Origin: Burkholderiales bacterium
GTDB lineage: Bacteria > Pseudomonadota > Gammaproteobacteria > Burkholderiales > JAEUOS01
Direction of reading: 5' to 3'
DNA length: 64,000 bases
NCBI GenBank assembly: GCA_947473125.1
Contig: CANJDH010000005.1
Location: 1-64,000, forward strand
Below the pieces are notes generated by a model, which saw only the letters and a list, made by a program, of their open reading frames with translations, made no database searches and was not told the DNA's origin. Positions 29,799 through 37,925 of this stretch are shown one piece after another. The first letter of the stretch is position 1. Every line of letters starts with the position of its first letter. The position numbers and the translations under genes are program-made.

Positions 29799-30434
29799 CT
29801 AGGCTCCGCGCCGGATCAGGGCGAACGCGTAGTCGCGCGTCAGCCCCTGGCGGTAGGCGCAGTAAATCCACAGTTGCGCCATCGGTTCAAGCACGCGCGC
29901 CATTTTGAGGTTGCCGGCGTCGATGGCTTCAAAGCCGATCGCGGTGGCGAGGTCGAGCACCACGCCCTTGGCGGCCTGGTCGTCGCCCGCTACAAACATG
30001 ACAGCGTGGCGCTGCTCCATCACTGGATCGTCCATCACGTTAAAACCGGTGCTGTTGAAGGCCTTGACCACGTTGGCGCCATTGCTCCAGCGTGACACCT
30101 GCTCGGCCCCCGAATCGGTGTGGCCGATGGTAAGCGCGAGATCAGCGCCTAACGGGTTGGTGGCGTCGATCAGAATTTTGCCGGCCAGGTCGCCGCACTC
30201 CGCCAAGGCGGCCTGCGTGGTGTTCCATGGCGTCGCGAGCAACACCACGCTTGCGCCCTTGACGGCGGCGGCACTGGTCATGAGCTGCCCCTTGCCGCCG
30301 GTCTGCGTGACCAGGCTTTGATACTTCTCGCGCGCCGGGTCGCGCACTCCAAACAAAATCTCGTGGCCGGCGGCGGCCCAGCGTTTGCCGAGCGCGCCGC
30401 CGACATTGCCGGCGCCGATGATGGCGATTTTCAT
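29799..30434 (-). CDS. NADPH-dependent F420 reductase-type oxidoreductase
   Basis: This 211-residue Rossmann protein is of the F420-dependent NADP oxidoreductase family: MKIAIIGAGNVGGALGKRW binds the dinucleotide, then FGVRDPAREKY, VVLLATPWNTTQAAL and KILIDATNPLG. In proteobacteria that lack F420 such proteins act as NAD(P)-dependent reductases of unknown substrate. The start is placed at 30434, where MKIAIIG begins the fold; the frame upstream (11 codons) lacks family sequence. It follows the AMP-ligase-like gene after 29 bases. Confidence 0.84.
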   Translation of the reverse strand: MKIAIIGAGNVGGALGKRWAAAGHEILFGVRDPAREKYQSLVTQTGGKGQLMTSAAAVKGASVVLLATPWNTTQAALAECGDLAGKILIDATNPLGADLALTIGHTDSGAEQVSRWSNGANVVKAFNSTGFNVMDDPVMEQRHAVMFVAGDDQAAKGVVLDLATAIGFEAIDAGNLKMARVLEPMAQLWIYCAYRQGLTRDYAFALIRRGA

Positions 30435-30463
30435 GATGCCAAACCTTTCGTGTGAGAGAACCT

Positions 30464-32164
30464 TCAATCGGGGAATAAACGGTGTGCGTAACGGTTGCGC
30501 ACAAAGGCACGGCGCAGCGCGAGCGATGCGGTGAGCTCGCCGTTGCCGGGGTCAAGCGGGCGCGGCAGCACGATGTGACGCGCGATGCGCGCCTGCAGCG
30601 GCAAGCACTGGTTGGCACGCGCCACCGCGTCAGAGGCAATCTGCTGCACCTCGGCCGAATCGGCCAGGCTGCGCGCAGTGGTGAAGGCCAGCCCGCGCAT
30701 ACGGGCCCAGTCGCGCACGGCGGTTTCGTCGAGCTCGATCAATGCCGTGATGCCGGTAGCCGGCCCGCCCACCGCCACCGCCTGGTTGACGAAGGTGGAC
30801 ACCGCCAGTTCGCGCTCGATCAGCCCGGCCTGCACCGGATCACCCTCTGCCACGTGCAGGCAATCGACGCCGCGCCCCAGGAGTTGCATTCCGCCGGTGG
30901 TCTGCAATGCGAGATCACCGGTCGCCATCCATTGGGCGTTGCCGCTGCTGCGTACCAGCAACTCGCTGGCGCCGTCCAATTGCGCCGACACGTGGGAAAA
31001 CCACTGTAGCGTGGGGGAGGCCGGCGTGGACGCCGCATTGCCTGCGGCGAGCACAGCTACCGGCCCGGCGGCGTCAGCGAGGCTGTAGATGCCAGTTACC
31101 GATTTACCGAGATGTGCAAAACATTCCGTGCTGGCCGCAGACAACTGATCGTAGCCACAGCCGAGCCAGGTGGCGCGCGCGAGGCCAAGGGCATTGAGCA
31201 GGGGCCGGCCCGCCAGCCAGGCGAGCGGGCCGGACGCCGCACCGTGCGCCAATACCTGCGTGAACAAGGCTTGGCGCACGCCACCGGCGCGTTCGATGCG
31301 CGCCACGGTTTCGCGGCGCATGCGCTCATAGGCGCGCGCCGGCGCGGCAACCAAAGCGGGCGAAGCTTCGCGCAACTCGATTTGGGTCAGCATGCGGCCC
31401 TCGCCGAAGCAGGGTACCGCACCCGTGACCGCCGGCGCGGCGACGCAAAAGAAATGGCCGAGTGGGTCGGCCAGCGCGAACTGCGCAGCCAGCAAGGCGC
31501 CCGCGGCGAATGGCACGCGCCCTCGCGCGCCCTGCATCATGGTGAGCAAGGCGTGGTGTGAGAAGGTCAACAAGCGGGCATCGCCGCACACCCCACCCGA
31601 GTACAGCGCCAATCCGGGTGCGCTGCCGGACAAGAGCGCGGTGCGCACCGCCAGCGCCGCAGCGCGACCGTCGAGCGCCCCGCCTTGTTCGACCACTGCG
31701 GCCAGCGGCTCTACCTTGACGTGGCGGTAACCGCGCACGCCTTTGGCATCGATTACCAACAGGCGCTGCAACTGCGGCAAGCGGGAGAGCACGTCGGCGG
31801 CCTTGTCCACCTGCTCCTGATCTTCGGCAATCAGGATCGAGACGCCGGCCTCCTCGCAATACGAGGCCAGCGCACCTGGTGCAATCGTCGGATGCAGCAA
31901 CAAGGGGCGCAAGCCGGCAAGCTGGCAGGCGTACACAGCCAGCACGGCATCGATGCGCTGACCCGACAGGATTGCTACTGTTTCGCCGCGTTGCGTGCCT
32001 TCGGCATCGAGGCCGAGTGCGCAATCTTCGATCCAGCGTGCGCACGCGCCCCAGCCATGCCGCTCCCAGATGCCGTAGCGCTTTTGCAGGAAGGCGAGTG
32101 ATTCCGGCGCGGCAGCAGCGCGCGCCAGCGCGGCACCAGCGAGGGTGGTGCTCAGTTCAGCCAT
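30464..32164 (-). CDS. Acyl-CoA synthetase-like protein with eroded active site
   Basis: This 566-residue protein has the adenylate-forming fold of the AMP-ligase often found in branched-chain-type ABC importer operons (recognisable pieces: MAELSTTLAG, GIWERHGW, LIAEDQEQVDK, KGVRGYRHVKVEPL, and ARIARHIVLPRPLDP near the C-terminus). The ATP-binding loop, normally YTSGTTGxPK, reads YSGGVCGDAR at residues 188-197. The C-terminal segment that normally reads ELTRTRKLRR reads ELTASLALRR, so the Lys is Ala 549. No YGxTE is seen. The TGD of the hinge region remains (MATGDLALQ). The frame is open and full length. Catalytic ligase activity is unlikely; a structural or regulatory role is possible. Confidence 0.78.
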   Translation of the reverse strand: MAELSTTLAGAALARAAAAPESLAFLQKRYGIWERHGWGACARWIEDCALGLDAEGTQRGETVAILSGQRIDAVLAVYACQLAGLRPLLLHPTIAPGALASYCEEAGVSILIAEDQEQVDKAADVLSRLPQLQRLLVIDAKGVRGYRHVKVEPLAAVVEQGGALDGRAAALAVRTALLSGSAPGLALYSGGVCGDARLLTFSHHALLTMMQGARGRVPFAAGALLAAQFALADPLGHFFCVAAPAVTGAVPCFGEGRMLTQIELREASPALVAAPARAYERMRRETVARIERAGGVRQALFTQVLAHGAASGPLAWLAGRPLLNALGLARATWLGCGYDQLSAASTECFAHLGKSVTGIYSLADAAGPVAVLAAGNAASTPASPTLQWFSHVSAQLDGASELLVRSSGNAQWMATGDLALQTTGGMQLLGRGVDCLHVAEGDPVQAGLIERELAVSTFVNQAVAVGGPATGITALIELDETAVRDWARMRGLAFTTARSLADSAEVQQIASDAVARANQCLPLQARIARHIVLPRPLDPGNGELTASLALRRAFVRNRYAHRLFPD

Positions 32165-32952
32165 CGCTTTGCCTGCCGGTAATGTTTGACATCACGAAAG
32201 CTCTTGCGCCCGCCCTCGGCCCCGCCGAGATAGAAATTCTTCACATCCTGGTTGCCGGCCAATTCGGCAGCATTGCCTTCGAGCATGATCGAGCCGCTCT
32301 CGAGAATGTAGGCATAGTCAGCGTTGGCCAGCGCAACGCGCGCGTTCTGCTCGACCACCAGCATCGCCACCCCGGTGCTTTGGTTGATCTGGCGGATGAT
32401 GGCGAAAATCTCGGCGACGATCTTGGGAGCGAGGCCGAGTGATGGTTCGTCAAACAGAATCACGCGCGGGCGCGCCACCAGCGCGCGGCCGATTGCCAGC
32501 ATCTGCTGCTCACCGCCCGAGAGATAGCCGCAAATCTGGCGGGCGCGCTCCTTCAGACGCGGGAAGAAGGCGTATACCTCGTCGAAGTCGCGCGGCGCGG
32601 CGTGCCGGCCGCCAAGCGCATTGCAGGCGGCCACCAGATTTTCCTCGACCGTCATGTCGGTGAACAACTGGCGGCCCTCACGCACATGGAACAGGCCGCG
32701 CCGCGTCAGGGTGTGCGGTGCCAGGCCCGTGGTATCGGCGCCGTCGAATGCGACGCGGCCACCGCTGATTTCACCATTCTCCAGCGGCAACAGGCCGGTG
32801 ATGGCTTTGAGGGTCGTGGTCTTGCCCGCCCCGTTGGAGCCGAGCAAGGCGACGATCTTGCCTTCGGGCACCGCGAGCGACAAGCCGCGCAGCACTTGCA
32901 GCGTGCCTTGATACACCACGTCGAGCGCGGTCACTTCAAGAGCGTTGGCCAT
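32152..32952 (-). CDS. Branched-chain-type ABC transporter ATP-binding protein (LivF-like)
   Basis: This 266-residue cytoplasmic ATPase is of LivF type: LEVTALDVVYQGTLQVLRGL, Walker A LGSNGAGKTTTLKAITG, the Q-loop segment RRGLFHVREGRQLFTDMTVEENL (longer loop at residues about 84-106), signature YLSGGEQQMLAIGRAL, and Walker B VILFDEPSLGLAP. A short extra tail (YLGGAEGGRKSFRDVKHYRQ) is common in the importer subfamily linked to AMP-ligase genes. The end overlaps the ligase-like gene start by 13 bases. It powers the importer together with the LivG, LivH, LivM and binding-protein genes upstream. Confidence 0.92.
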   Translation of the reverse strand: MANALEVTALDVVYQGTLQVLRGLSLAVPEGKIVALLGSNGAGKTTTLKAITGLLPLENGEISGGRVAFDGADTTGLAPHTLTRRGLFHVREGRQLFTDMTVEENLVAACNALGGRHAAPRDFDEVYAFFPRLKERARQICGYLSGGEQQMLAIGRALVARPRVILFDEPSLGLAPKIVAEIFAIIRQINQSTGVAMLVVEQNARVALANADYAYILESGSIMLEGNAAELAGNQDVKNFYLGGAEGGRKSFRDVKHYRQAKRWLN

Positions 32953-32974
32953 GGCGGGTCATAGAAGAGGAAGG

Positions 32975-33005
32975 CTGAAGAGTGTTGGTGGGAGCGGCTT
33001 GCAGG
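32975..33005 (+). repeat. Dispersed TTGGTGGGAG repeat between the livF-like and binding-protein genes
   Basis: CTGAAGAGTGTTGGTGGGAG followed by CGGCTTGCAGG is a near-consensus copy with weakly complementary ends (CTGAA, TGCAG). It fills most of the 86-base gap and could act as an mRNA-stabilising or attenuating hairpin between the abundant binding protein and the ATPase. Confidence 0.7.
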
Positions 33006-33038
33006 CGCATGCCCGGACGGCTCTTCGGGGATGGCTGC

Positions 33039-34250
33039 CTACTTGACCGACATCCAGGCCGACACCGGCACCGGCTTCATGTCGGCCTTGGCGTCGAAGC
33101 GCACCACCTGCGCGACCGGAATGCTGTAGCCACTGAGCGTGACCGGCGCGCCGATCAGGCCGCCGGTGTCCCAGCCCTTGACGGCCTTGAGCGCGTCGCG
33201 CAGGTTTTCGCCGGTGAGCGCTTTTTTTGCGGCCAGCGTGTCATCAGCCGCTTTGACGAACAGCATCATTGAGGCCCAGCCTTGCATGTAGTAGATGTCG
33301 GGGTAGCCGTCGTATTTGGGATCACGCTTGCGCTTGATGTCGTCAATCGCTTTGAGCGTCGGTGCGGTGGCGCCCGCCGTGTTCCACGCGTAGTTGGAAA
33401 CACCGATGAAACCGTCGGCGGCGTCGCCGGCGCGCTTGAGAATCGTGCGCGACCCTTCCCAGAAGGTACCCATGAATTTGGTCTCGAGCTTGTACTCGCG
33501 CGCCAACTTCATCACCTCGGTGAAGATCGGCGCGCCGCCGAATCCGTGGATGATCGTGAAGTCGGGTTTGGCCTGGCGCAGCTTGATGGTCTCGGCCGTG
33601 ACATCAACGTCACGGAATTTCATTTCGGTGATCAGCACCACGTCAATACCGAGCTCGGCGGCGCGTTTTTTCAGGAACTCCAGCGGGTCGCGCCCGTATT
33701 CGGAGGCGCTGTGGATCACCGCCAGTTTGGCGCGCCCGCCCTTGTGGCTGTCCTTGATGTGCTGGAGCAGCGCACCCACCGCTTCGCTGTAGGTCGGGCC
33801 GCTCATGAAGTGGTAGCCGTATTTCTGCGCGTCGATCAGGTCTGAAGCGTACGAGGTCGAGGTCATCAGCACCTTGTAGCGCTCGTTGTTCTCCTGCGAG
33901 GCGGCGCGGATGAAGCCGGTGCCGTCGCCAAACACCGCGACCGGCTTGTCCGATGCCATGAACTTCTTGAACGCGGCGACCGCCTGATCGACCTTGTATT
34001 GGGTGTCCTCCACTAGGAATTTCACCTTCTTGCCGCGCACTCCGCCCTTGGAATTGACGAAGTCTATGTAGTCCTTCATGCCTTCGAGCTGGTCTTTGGC
34101 CACGGCGGCGAACGGGCCGGTCAGTGGCAGCGTCGCAGCGAACACCACCTCGTCCGTTGCCTGCGCGCGCACCGTGCCGGGCAGGCCGGTGCTCACTGCA
34201 ACGGCGCTGGCCGCGGCAAATGTGTTGAAACCTCTGCGTGTGATGTGCAT
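33039..34250 (-). CDS. ABC transporter substrate-binding protein (branched-chain amino acid/aromatic acid type)
   Basis: This 403-residue periplasmic protein is of the Peripla_BP_6 (LivK-like) family. The N-terminus has a twin-arginine-like start (MHITRRGFNTFAAASAVAVS) ending near VRAQA. The domain shows VVFAATLPLTGPFAAVAKDQ and YHFMSGPTYSEAVGALL. The ATG at 34250 follows GGAGACAAGC and opens the signal peptide; the frame extends upstream without family sequence. Proteins of this branch often bind aromatic or dicarboxylic acids rather than amino acids; the ligand here is unknown. The livF-like gene lies downstream and livM-like gene upstream. Confidence 0.92.
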   Translation of the reverse strand: MHITRRGFNTFAAASAVAVSTGLPGTVRAQATDEVVFAATLPLTGPFAAVAKDQLEGMKDYIDFVNSKGGVRGKKVKFLVEDTQYKVDQAVAAFKKFMASDKPVAVFGDGTGFIRAASQENNERYKVLMTSTSYASDLIDAQKYGYHFMSGPTYSEAVGALLQHIKDSHKGGRAKLAVIHSASEYGRDPLEFLKKRAAELGIDVVLITEMKFRDVDVTAETIKLRQAKPDFTIIHGFGGAPIFTEVMKLAREYKLETKFMGTFWEGSRTILKRAGDAADGFIGVSNYAWNTAGATAPTLKAIDDIKRKRDPKYDGYPDIYYMQGWASMMLFVKAADDTLAAKKALTGENLRDALKAVKGWDTGGLIGAPVTLSGYSIPVAQVVRFDAKADMKPVPVSAWMSVK

Positions 34251-34281
34251 GCTTGTCTCCTTGTTGTAAATGAAAAACAGC

Positions 34282-35355
34282 TCAGGTTTTGAACGGCCAC
34301 ATTTGCAGCGACACGCGCGCGCGCCGCACAATTTCGGCCAGGCCGAACGGCTCGAACAGCAGGAAGCCGACGATCAACAGGCCAAATACCAGCTCGCGCG
34401 CCGAGGCGAGCATGATCGCGCCCTTGACCGCGTCGGCACCGGCCAAGGCCGACACCACGGCCTTGAGAATCTCGGGCACCGCAACCATGAACAGGGCGCC
34501 GAGGATCGACCCGAGCACCGAGCCCAGGCCACCGACGATGATTGCGGTCAACTGAAAGATCGACGCGGTGAAGGTGTATTGCTCGGGGTTGACCACCTTG
34601 AAGAAGTAGGCCATCAAAGCCCCGGCGATGCCGGCGTAGAACGAGGCGATGGCAAACGCGAGCAGCTTGGTGCGCAGCAGGTCGATACCAAGCACCTCGG
34701 CCGAGTAGTCACGCTCGCGCACCGCGATGAAGGAGCGTCCAATGCGGGTGCGGAACAGGTTGTGCGCCGCCAGGCACATCAGCACCGTGACTGGCATGAT
34801 CAGCCAGTAGAGACGCATGTCGGAGTCGAGGCGAATGCCGAAGAAGCTCGCCGGCGCGACCTGGAAGCCGCGATCGCCACCGGTGACCGACTCCCAGTGC
34901 TGGGCCGCGAACAGGAACAGGTACTGCGCGGCCAGCGTGGCAATCGCCAGATACAGGCCCTTTATGCGCAAGCTCGGCAGGCCGACGATCAGGCCCGCAA
35001 AGGCCGCCATCAAGCCGCCAAACGGCACGGCCAGCCAGAACGGCCAGCCGAATTTCACGGTGGCCACCGCACAGGAATAGGCACCGATGCCATTGAACGC
35101 GGCATGGCCGATCGACAGCAGACCGGTGTAGCCGGTCAGGATGTTGAGGCCGATGACGCTGACAACTGTCATCGCTGCCACACACGCAAGGTAGACCAGA
35201 TAGTCGCCCGCAACGAAGGGAAACAGCGCGAGTAACCCGAGCAGCAGCGCCAGGCCCAGGCGGCGCTCGCCGCTGTCGAGCCAAGCGGCCGTTGCGCGGT
35301 AATTGGACGGTGCAATGCCGGCACGCGGGCCGACCAGGTCGAGGGAGAAGCTCAT
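34282..35355 (-). CDS. Branched-chain-type ABC transporter permease (LivM-like)
   Basis: This 357-residue inner-membrane permease has about nine membrane segments. Family features include VIGLNILTGYTGLLSIGHAA, FNGIGAYSCAVATVKFG and the coupling loop RIGRSFIAVRERDYSAEVLG. A hydrophilic N-terminus of about 25 residues precedes the first helix. The start overlaps the livH-like stop by 4 bases (ATGA), so the two permeases are co-translated and form the heterodimeric channel. Confidence 0.92.
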   Translation of the reverse strand: MSFSLDLVGPRAGIAPSNYRATAAWLDSGERRLGLALLLGLLALFPFVAGDYLVYLACVAAMTVVSVIGLNILTGYTGLLSIGHAAFNGIGAYSCAVATVKFGWPFWLAVPFGGLMAAFAGLIVGLPSLRIKGLYLAIATLAAQYLFLFAAQHWESVTGGDRGFQVAPASFFGIRLDSDMRLYWLIMPVTVLMCLAAHNLFRTRIGRSFIAVRERDYSAEVLGIDLLRTKLLAFAIASFYAGIAGALMAYFFKVVNPEQYTFTASIFQLTAIIVGGLGSVLGSILGALFMVAVPEILKAVVSALAGADAVKGAIMLASARELVFGLLIVGFLLFEPFGLAEIVRRARVSLQMWPFKT

Positions 35356-36224
35356 ATGCGTTCGATCTCCTTGCGGCCAAACAGGCCGTGCGGGCGCACC
35401 AGCAGCACCGCGAGCACAACGATGAAGGGCATGATTTCGCGGTATTGCCCGCCGAGGTAGGCGCCGGTCATGCTTTGCAGCCAGCCGATGATCAGACCGC
35501 CGACAATCACCCCGGCCAAACTATCGAGGCCGCCGACGATCAGTACCGCCAGCACCGACAGCGCGAGGTCGCCGAGGTGCGGTGTAAGGTTGTTGATCGC
35601 GGCCAGCAGCACGCCGGCAAAACCGCCCGCTGCAGCGGCCAGACCCCATGTCAACGCCGATATCACCGGTACGTTGATGCCGACTGCATAAGCGTTGACC
35701 TGGCTTGATGCGGCGGCGCGCATGGTAACGCCACCGCGCGTGAAGCGAAAGTAGAGCAGGCACGCGGCGATCACCGCCATGCTGATCACAAAGCTCCAGA
35801 ACACCGCGCCGGGAATCAGGATGTCGCCGATAAAGATGGGCTTGCGCGGCACCAGCTCGGGCAGGGTTCGTTGCTCCTGCCCCCAGATCAACCCGGCCGC
35901 GCCCTTGAGCACCAGGCCCAGACCGACGGTCGCCATCACGATCGACAGCAGCGGCTGACCGGCCAATGCGCGCAGCACGGTGCGTTCGATCAGCACGCCC
36001 GTGAGCAGTGCAAACAGGACCGTCGCCAGCAGCGCGATCGACCAGTGCAGGCCGGCCAGTTGATTGACCGACAGGAAGATGTAAGCACCCAGCATCATCA
36101 ACTCGCCCTGCGCGAAATTGAAAACGCCGGTTCCCTTGAACACCAGCACGAAGCCCAGCGCCATCAGCGCGTACATGCCGCCCGAGGCGATTCCCACCAT
36201 GCTGTATTCGATGAACAGGTTCAT
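35352..36224 (-). CDS. Branched-chain-type ABC transporter permease (LivH-like)
   Basis: This 290-residue permease starts MNLFIEYSMVGIASGGMYAL and shows the LivH signature ALGFVLVFKGTGVFNFAQGE and the coupling region RGGVTMRAAASSQVNAYAVG. The ATG at 36224 is chosen because it opens the first conserved helix; the frame continues for 56 codons upstream within the livG-like gene as a shadow. It is 5 bases after the livG-like stop. Confidence 0.93.
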   Translation of the reverse strand: MNLFIEYSMVGIASGGMYALMALGFVLVFKGTGVFNFAQGELMMLGAYIFLSVNQLAGLHWSIALLATVLFALLTGVLIERTVLRALAGQPLLSIVMATVGLGLVLKGAAGLIWGQEQRTLPELVPRKPIFIGDILIPGAVFWSFVISMAVIAACLLYFRFTRGGVTMRAAASSQVNAYAVGINVPVISALTWGLAAAAGGFAGVLLAAINNLTPHLGDLALSVLAVLIVGGLDSLAGVIVGGLIIGWLQSMTGAYLGGQYREIMPFIVVLAVLLVRPHGLFGRKEIERI

Positions 36225-36229
36225 GCCGT

Positions 36230-36994
36230 TCAGCCCTCTCCCAGATAGGCTTCGATCACGGCCGGGTCGGCGCGCACCTGGTCGGGTGTGCCGGAACTGA
36301 GCTTCTGGCCGAAATTGAGCACATGAATCTGATCCGACAGATCCATCACCATGCCCATGTCGTGCTCGATCAGCAGCACGGTCACGCCCCACTCTTCGCG
36401 CACATCGAGGATGTAGCGCGCCATGTCTTCCTTCTCTTCGCGATTCATGCCTGCAACCGGCTCATCGAGCATCAGCAACTTGGGGCGCATCGCCAGCGCG
36501 CGCGCCAGCTCGACGCGCTTCTGCAGGCCGTAAGAGAGCGCCGACACCGGTGCGTCGCGGAAGTCGGCCAGATGCAGCAGATCGACGATGTCGCGCTCGA
36601 TCTTTCCGCGTAGTTGCGCTTCTTCGCGCGCGGCGCTGCCGATGTACCAGGCCGCCGGCAGCACCCCTGACTTGAGGTAATGATGCGCGCCAAGCTTGAT
36701 GTTGTCGAGCACGGTGAGGCCACGGAACAACGCGATGTTCTGGAAGGTGCGGGCCATGCCGAGCGCGGCGCGCCTGTTGGCCTTGACCAGGGTGATATCG
36801 GCACCGGCGAACGCAACCGCACCCGACTGGGGTCGGTAGAACCCCGAGATCACGTTGTACAGGCTGGTCTTGCCGGCGCCGTTGGGGCCGATCACGGAGG
36901 TTACCGTGCCTTCCTCCACGGCCAGAGATACGCCGGTTAGCGCCTTCACGCCGCCAAAAGCGAGCGAGACATCGCGGATTTCGAGCAATGACAT
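36230..36994 (-). CDS. Branched-chain-type ABC transporter ATP-binding protein (LivG-like)
   Basis: This 254-residue ATPase is of LivG type: MSLLEIRDVSLAFGGVKALT, Walker A IGPNGAGKTSLYNVISG, the LivG-typical ALGMARTFQNIALFRGLTVL, signature LSYGLQKRVELARALAM and Walker B LLMLDEPVAGMNREE. The ATG at 36994 opens the domain; the longer frame is a shadow. It follows the NIPSNAP gene by 8 bases. It is the second ATPase of the importer. Confidence 0.93.
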   Translation of the reverse strand: MSLLEIRDVSLAFGGVKALTGVSLAVEEGTVTSVIGPNGAGKTSLYNVISGFYRPQSGAVAFAGADITLVKANRRAALGMARTFQNIALFRGLTVLDNIKLGAHHYLKSGVLPAAWYIGSAAREEAQLRGKIERDIVDLLHLADFRDAPVSALSYGLQKRVELARALAMRPKLLMLDEPVAGMNREEKEDMARYILDVREEWGVTVLLIEHDMGMVMDLSDQIHVLNFGQKLSSGTPDQVRADPAVIEAYLGEG

Positions 36995-37002
36995 GGCAGC
37001 GT

Positions 37003-37350
37003 CTATTTCCAGGCAGGCCCATCCCACTGTGCATTCCAGGGGAGCGGCGAAAAAGAAGTGGGCCTGATGAGGCGACTTTCCTGACGGGAAATCAGCGGCA
37101 GAAGCTTTTGGCCCAACGCGACAAATCCCGGGTCTTTCCACAGCGCGGCACGCCTCGCATCGCGATCTGCAGCGTCGCGATAGGCCCACAACTGGATTAC
37201 CTGGTTGAGCTCACCAGTCTCGGTGGTGAAGTACCCGATCAGGTTGCCGCAATATTTCATCTGCAGCGGCAAGCCTTCCTTTTCGAATACCGGCAGGAAT
37301 TCCTGCAGTTTGCCCGGGTGGAAGGTGTAGGTACGATGGTCAATCAACAT
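37003..37350 (-). CDS. NIPSNAP-family protein (second of three)
   Basis: This 115-residue protein begins MLIDHRTYTFHPGKLQEFL and has FTTETGELNQVIQLWAYRDA, DRDARRAALWKDPGF and QESRLIRPTSFSPL, aligning throughout with the other two NIPSNAP proteins of the window. The start at 37350, with GAGGA upstream, is preferred over one ten codons earlier (37380) because it matches the other family starts. It sits between the cupin and livG-like genes. Role unknown; its linkage to an organic-acid importer and CoA genes suggests a part in acyl or aromatic-acid metabolism. Confidence 0.86.
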   Translation of the reverse strand: MLIDHRTYTFHPGKLQEFLPVFEKEGLPLQMKYCGNLIGYFTTETGELNQVIQLWAYRDAADRDARRAALWKDPGFVALGQKLLPLISRQESRLIRPTSFSPLPWNAQWDGPAWK

Positions 37351-37376
37351 GGGAGTCCTCGTGCTCGCGGGATCAA

Positions 37377-37925
37377 TCAACCCTGCACCCCGACCATGCC
37401 GGGGTTCCAGTTCCTGTAAAACTTTTCGAACACGGCCGGCGGCACCACGATGCCGGTGTGCGGGTCACCGCCGTGGTCGAAAATGGCCATCATGTAGCCG
37501 TCCGTGTCATCGAGATTCTCGAAGGTGCGAAACACCCCGGCCGGCACCGAAACCACATCGAAAGGTTCCAGGTCGATGGACTCGGCGAGGTCCTCACCCC
37601 AGAACATGCGAAAGCGCGTGTTCAGCGACATGAACACCTCGTTGTAGGGGTGCGAATGCACCGTCGGCCGGATGCCCTTGGACAGGGTCGAGATCGACAG
37701 GTGAAAGTTGTGCGGCAGGTTGATCGGTGCCGGCCCGCCGGTATTGCCGGGGGAAAGCATGTAGGTGACGCTGCGCTTGCCGCTCTGCTCCTTGAGGTCG
37801 GGAAAAGCGCCCGGGTCGGGCTGCCGGTTGCGAAACCGCGCGACACGACTCTCCATTTCCGCGCGCGAGCAGGCCTGGCTGTGACCGGGCTGGCGCAGGT
37901 GTTCGGGGCGGATTGCGGGGTTCAT
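37377..37925 (-). CDS. Cupin-domain protein
   Basis: This 182-residue protein has a single cupin barrel in its C-terminal two thirds. The metal motif region is GIRPTVHSHPYNEVFMSL (two His and a Glu in cupin-1 spacing), followed by FDVVSVPAGVFRTFENL, the second cupin motif, in which the usual His is Phe or absent. Cupins here may be dioxygenases or isomerases or simply bind ligand. The start overlaps the acyl-CoA synthetase stop by 4 bases. The N-terminal 60 residues (RNRQPDPGAFPDLKEQSGKR) are less structured. Confidence 0.82.
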   Translation of the reverse strand: MNPAIRPEHLRQPGHSQACSRAEMESRVARFRNRQPDPGAFPDLKEQSGKRSVTYMLSPGNTGGPAPINLPHNFHLSISTLSKGIRPTVHSHPYNEVFMSLNTRFRMFWGEDLAESIDLEPFDVVSVPAGVFRTFENLDDTDGYMMAIFDHGGDPHTGIVVPPAVFEKFYRNWNPGMVGVQG

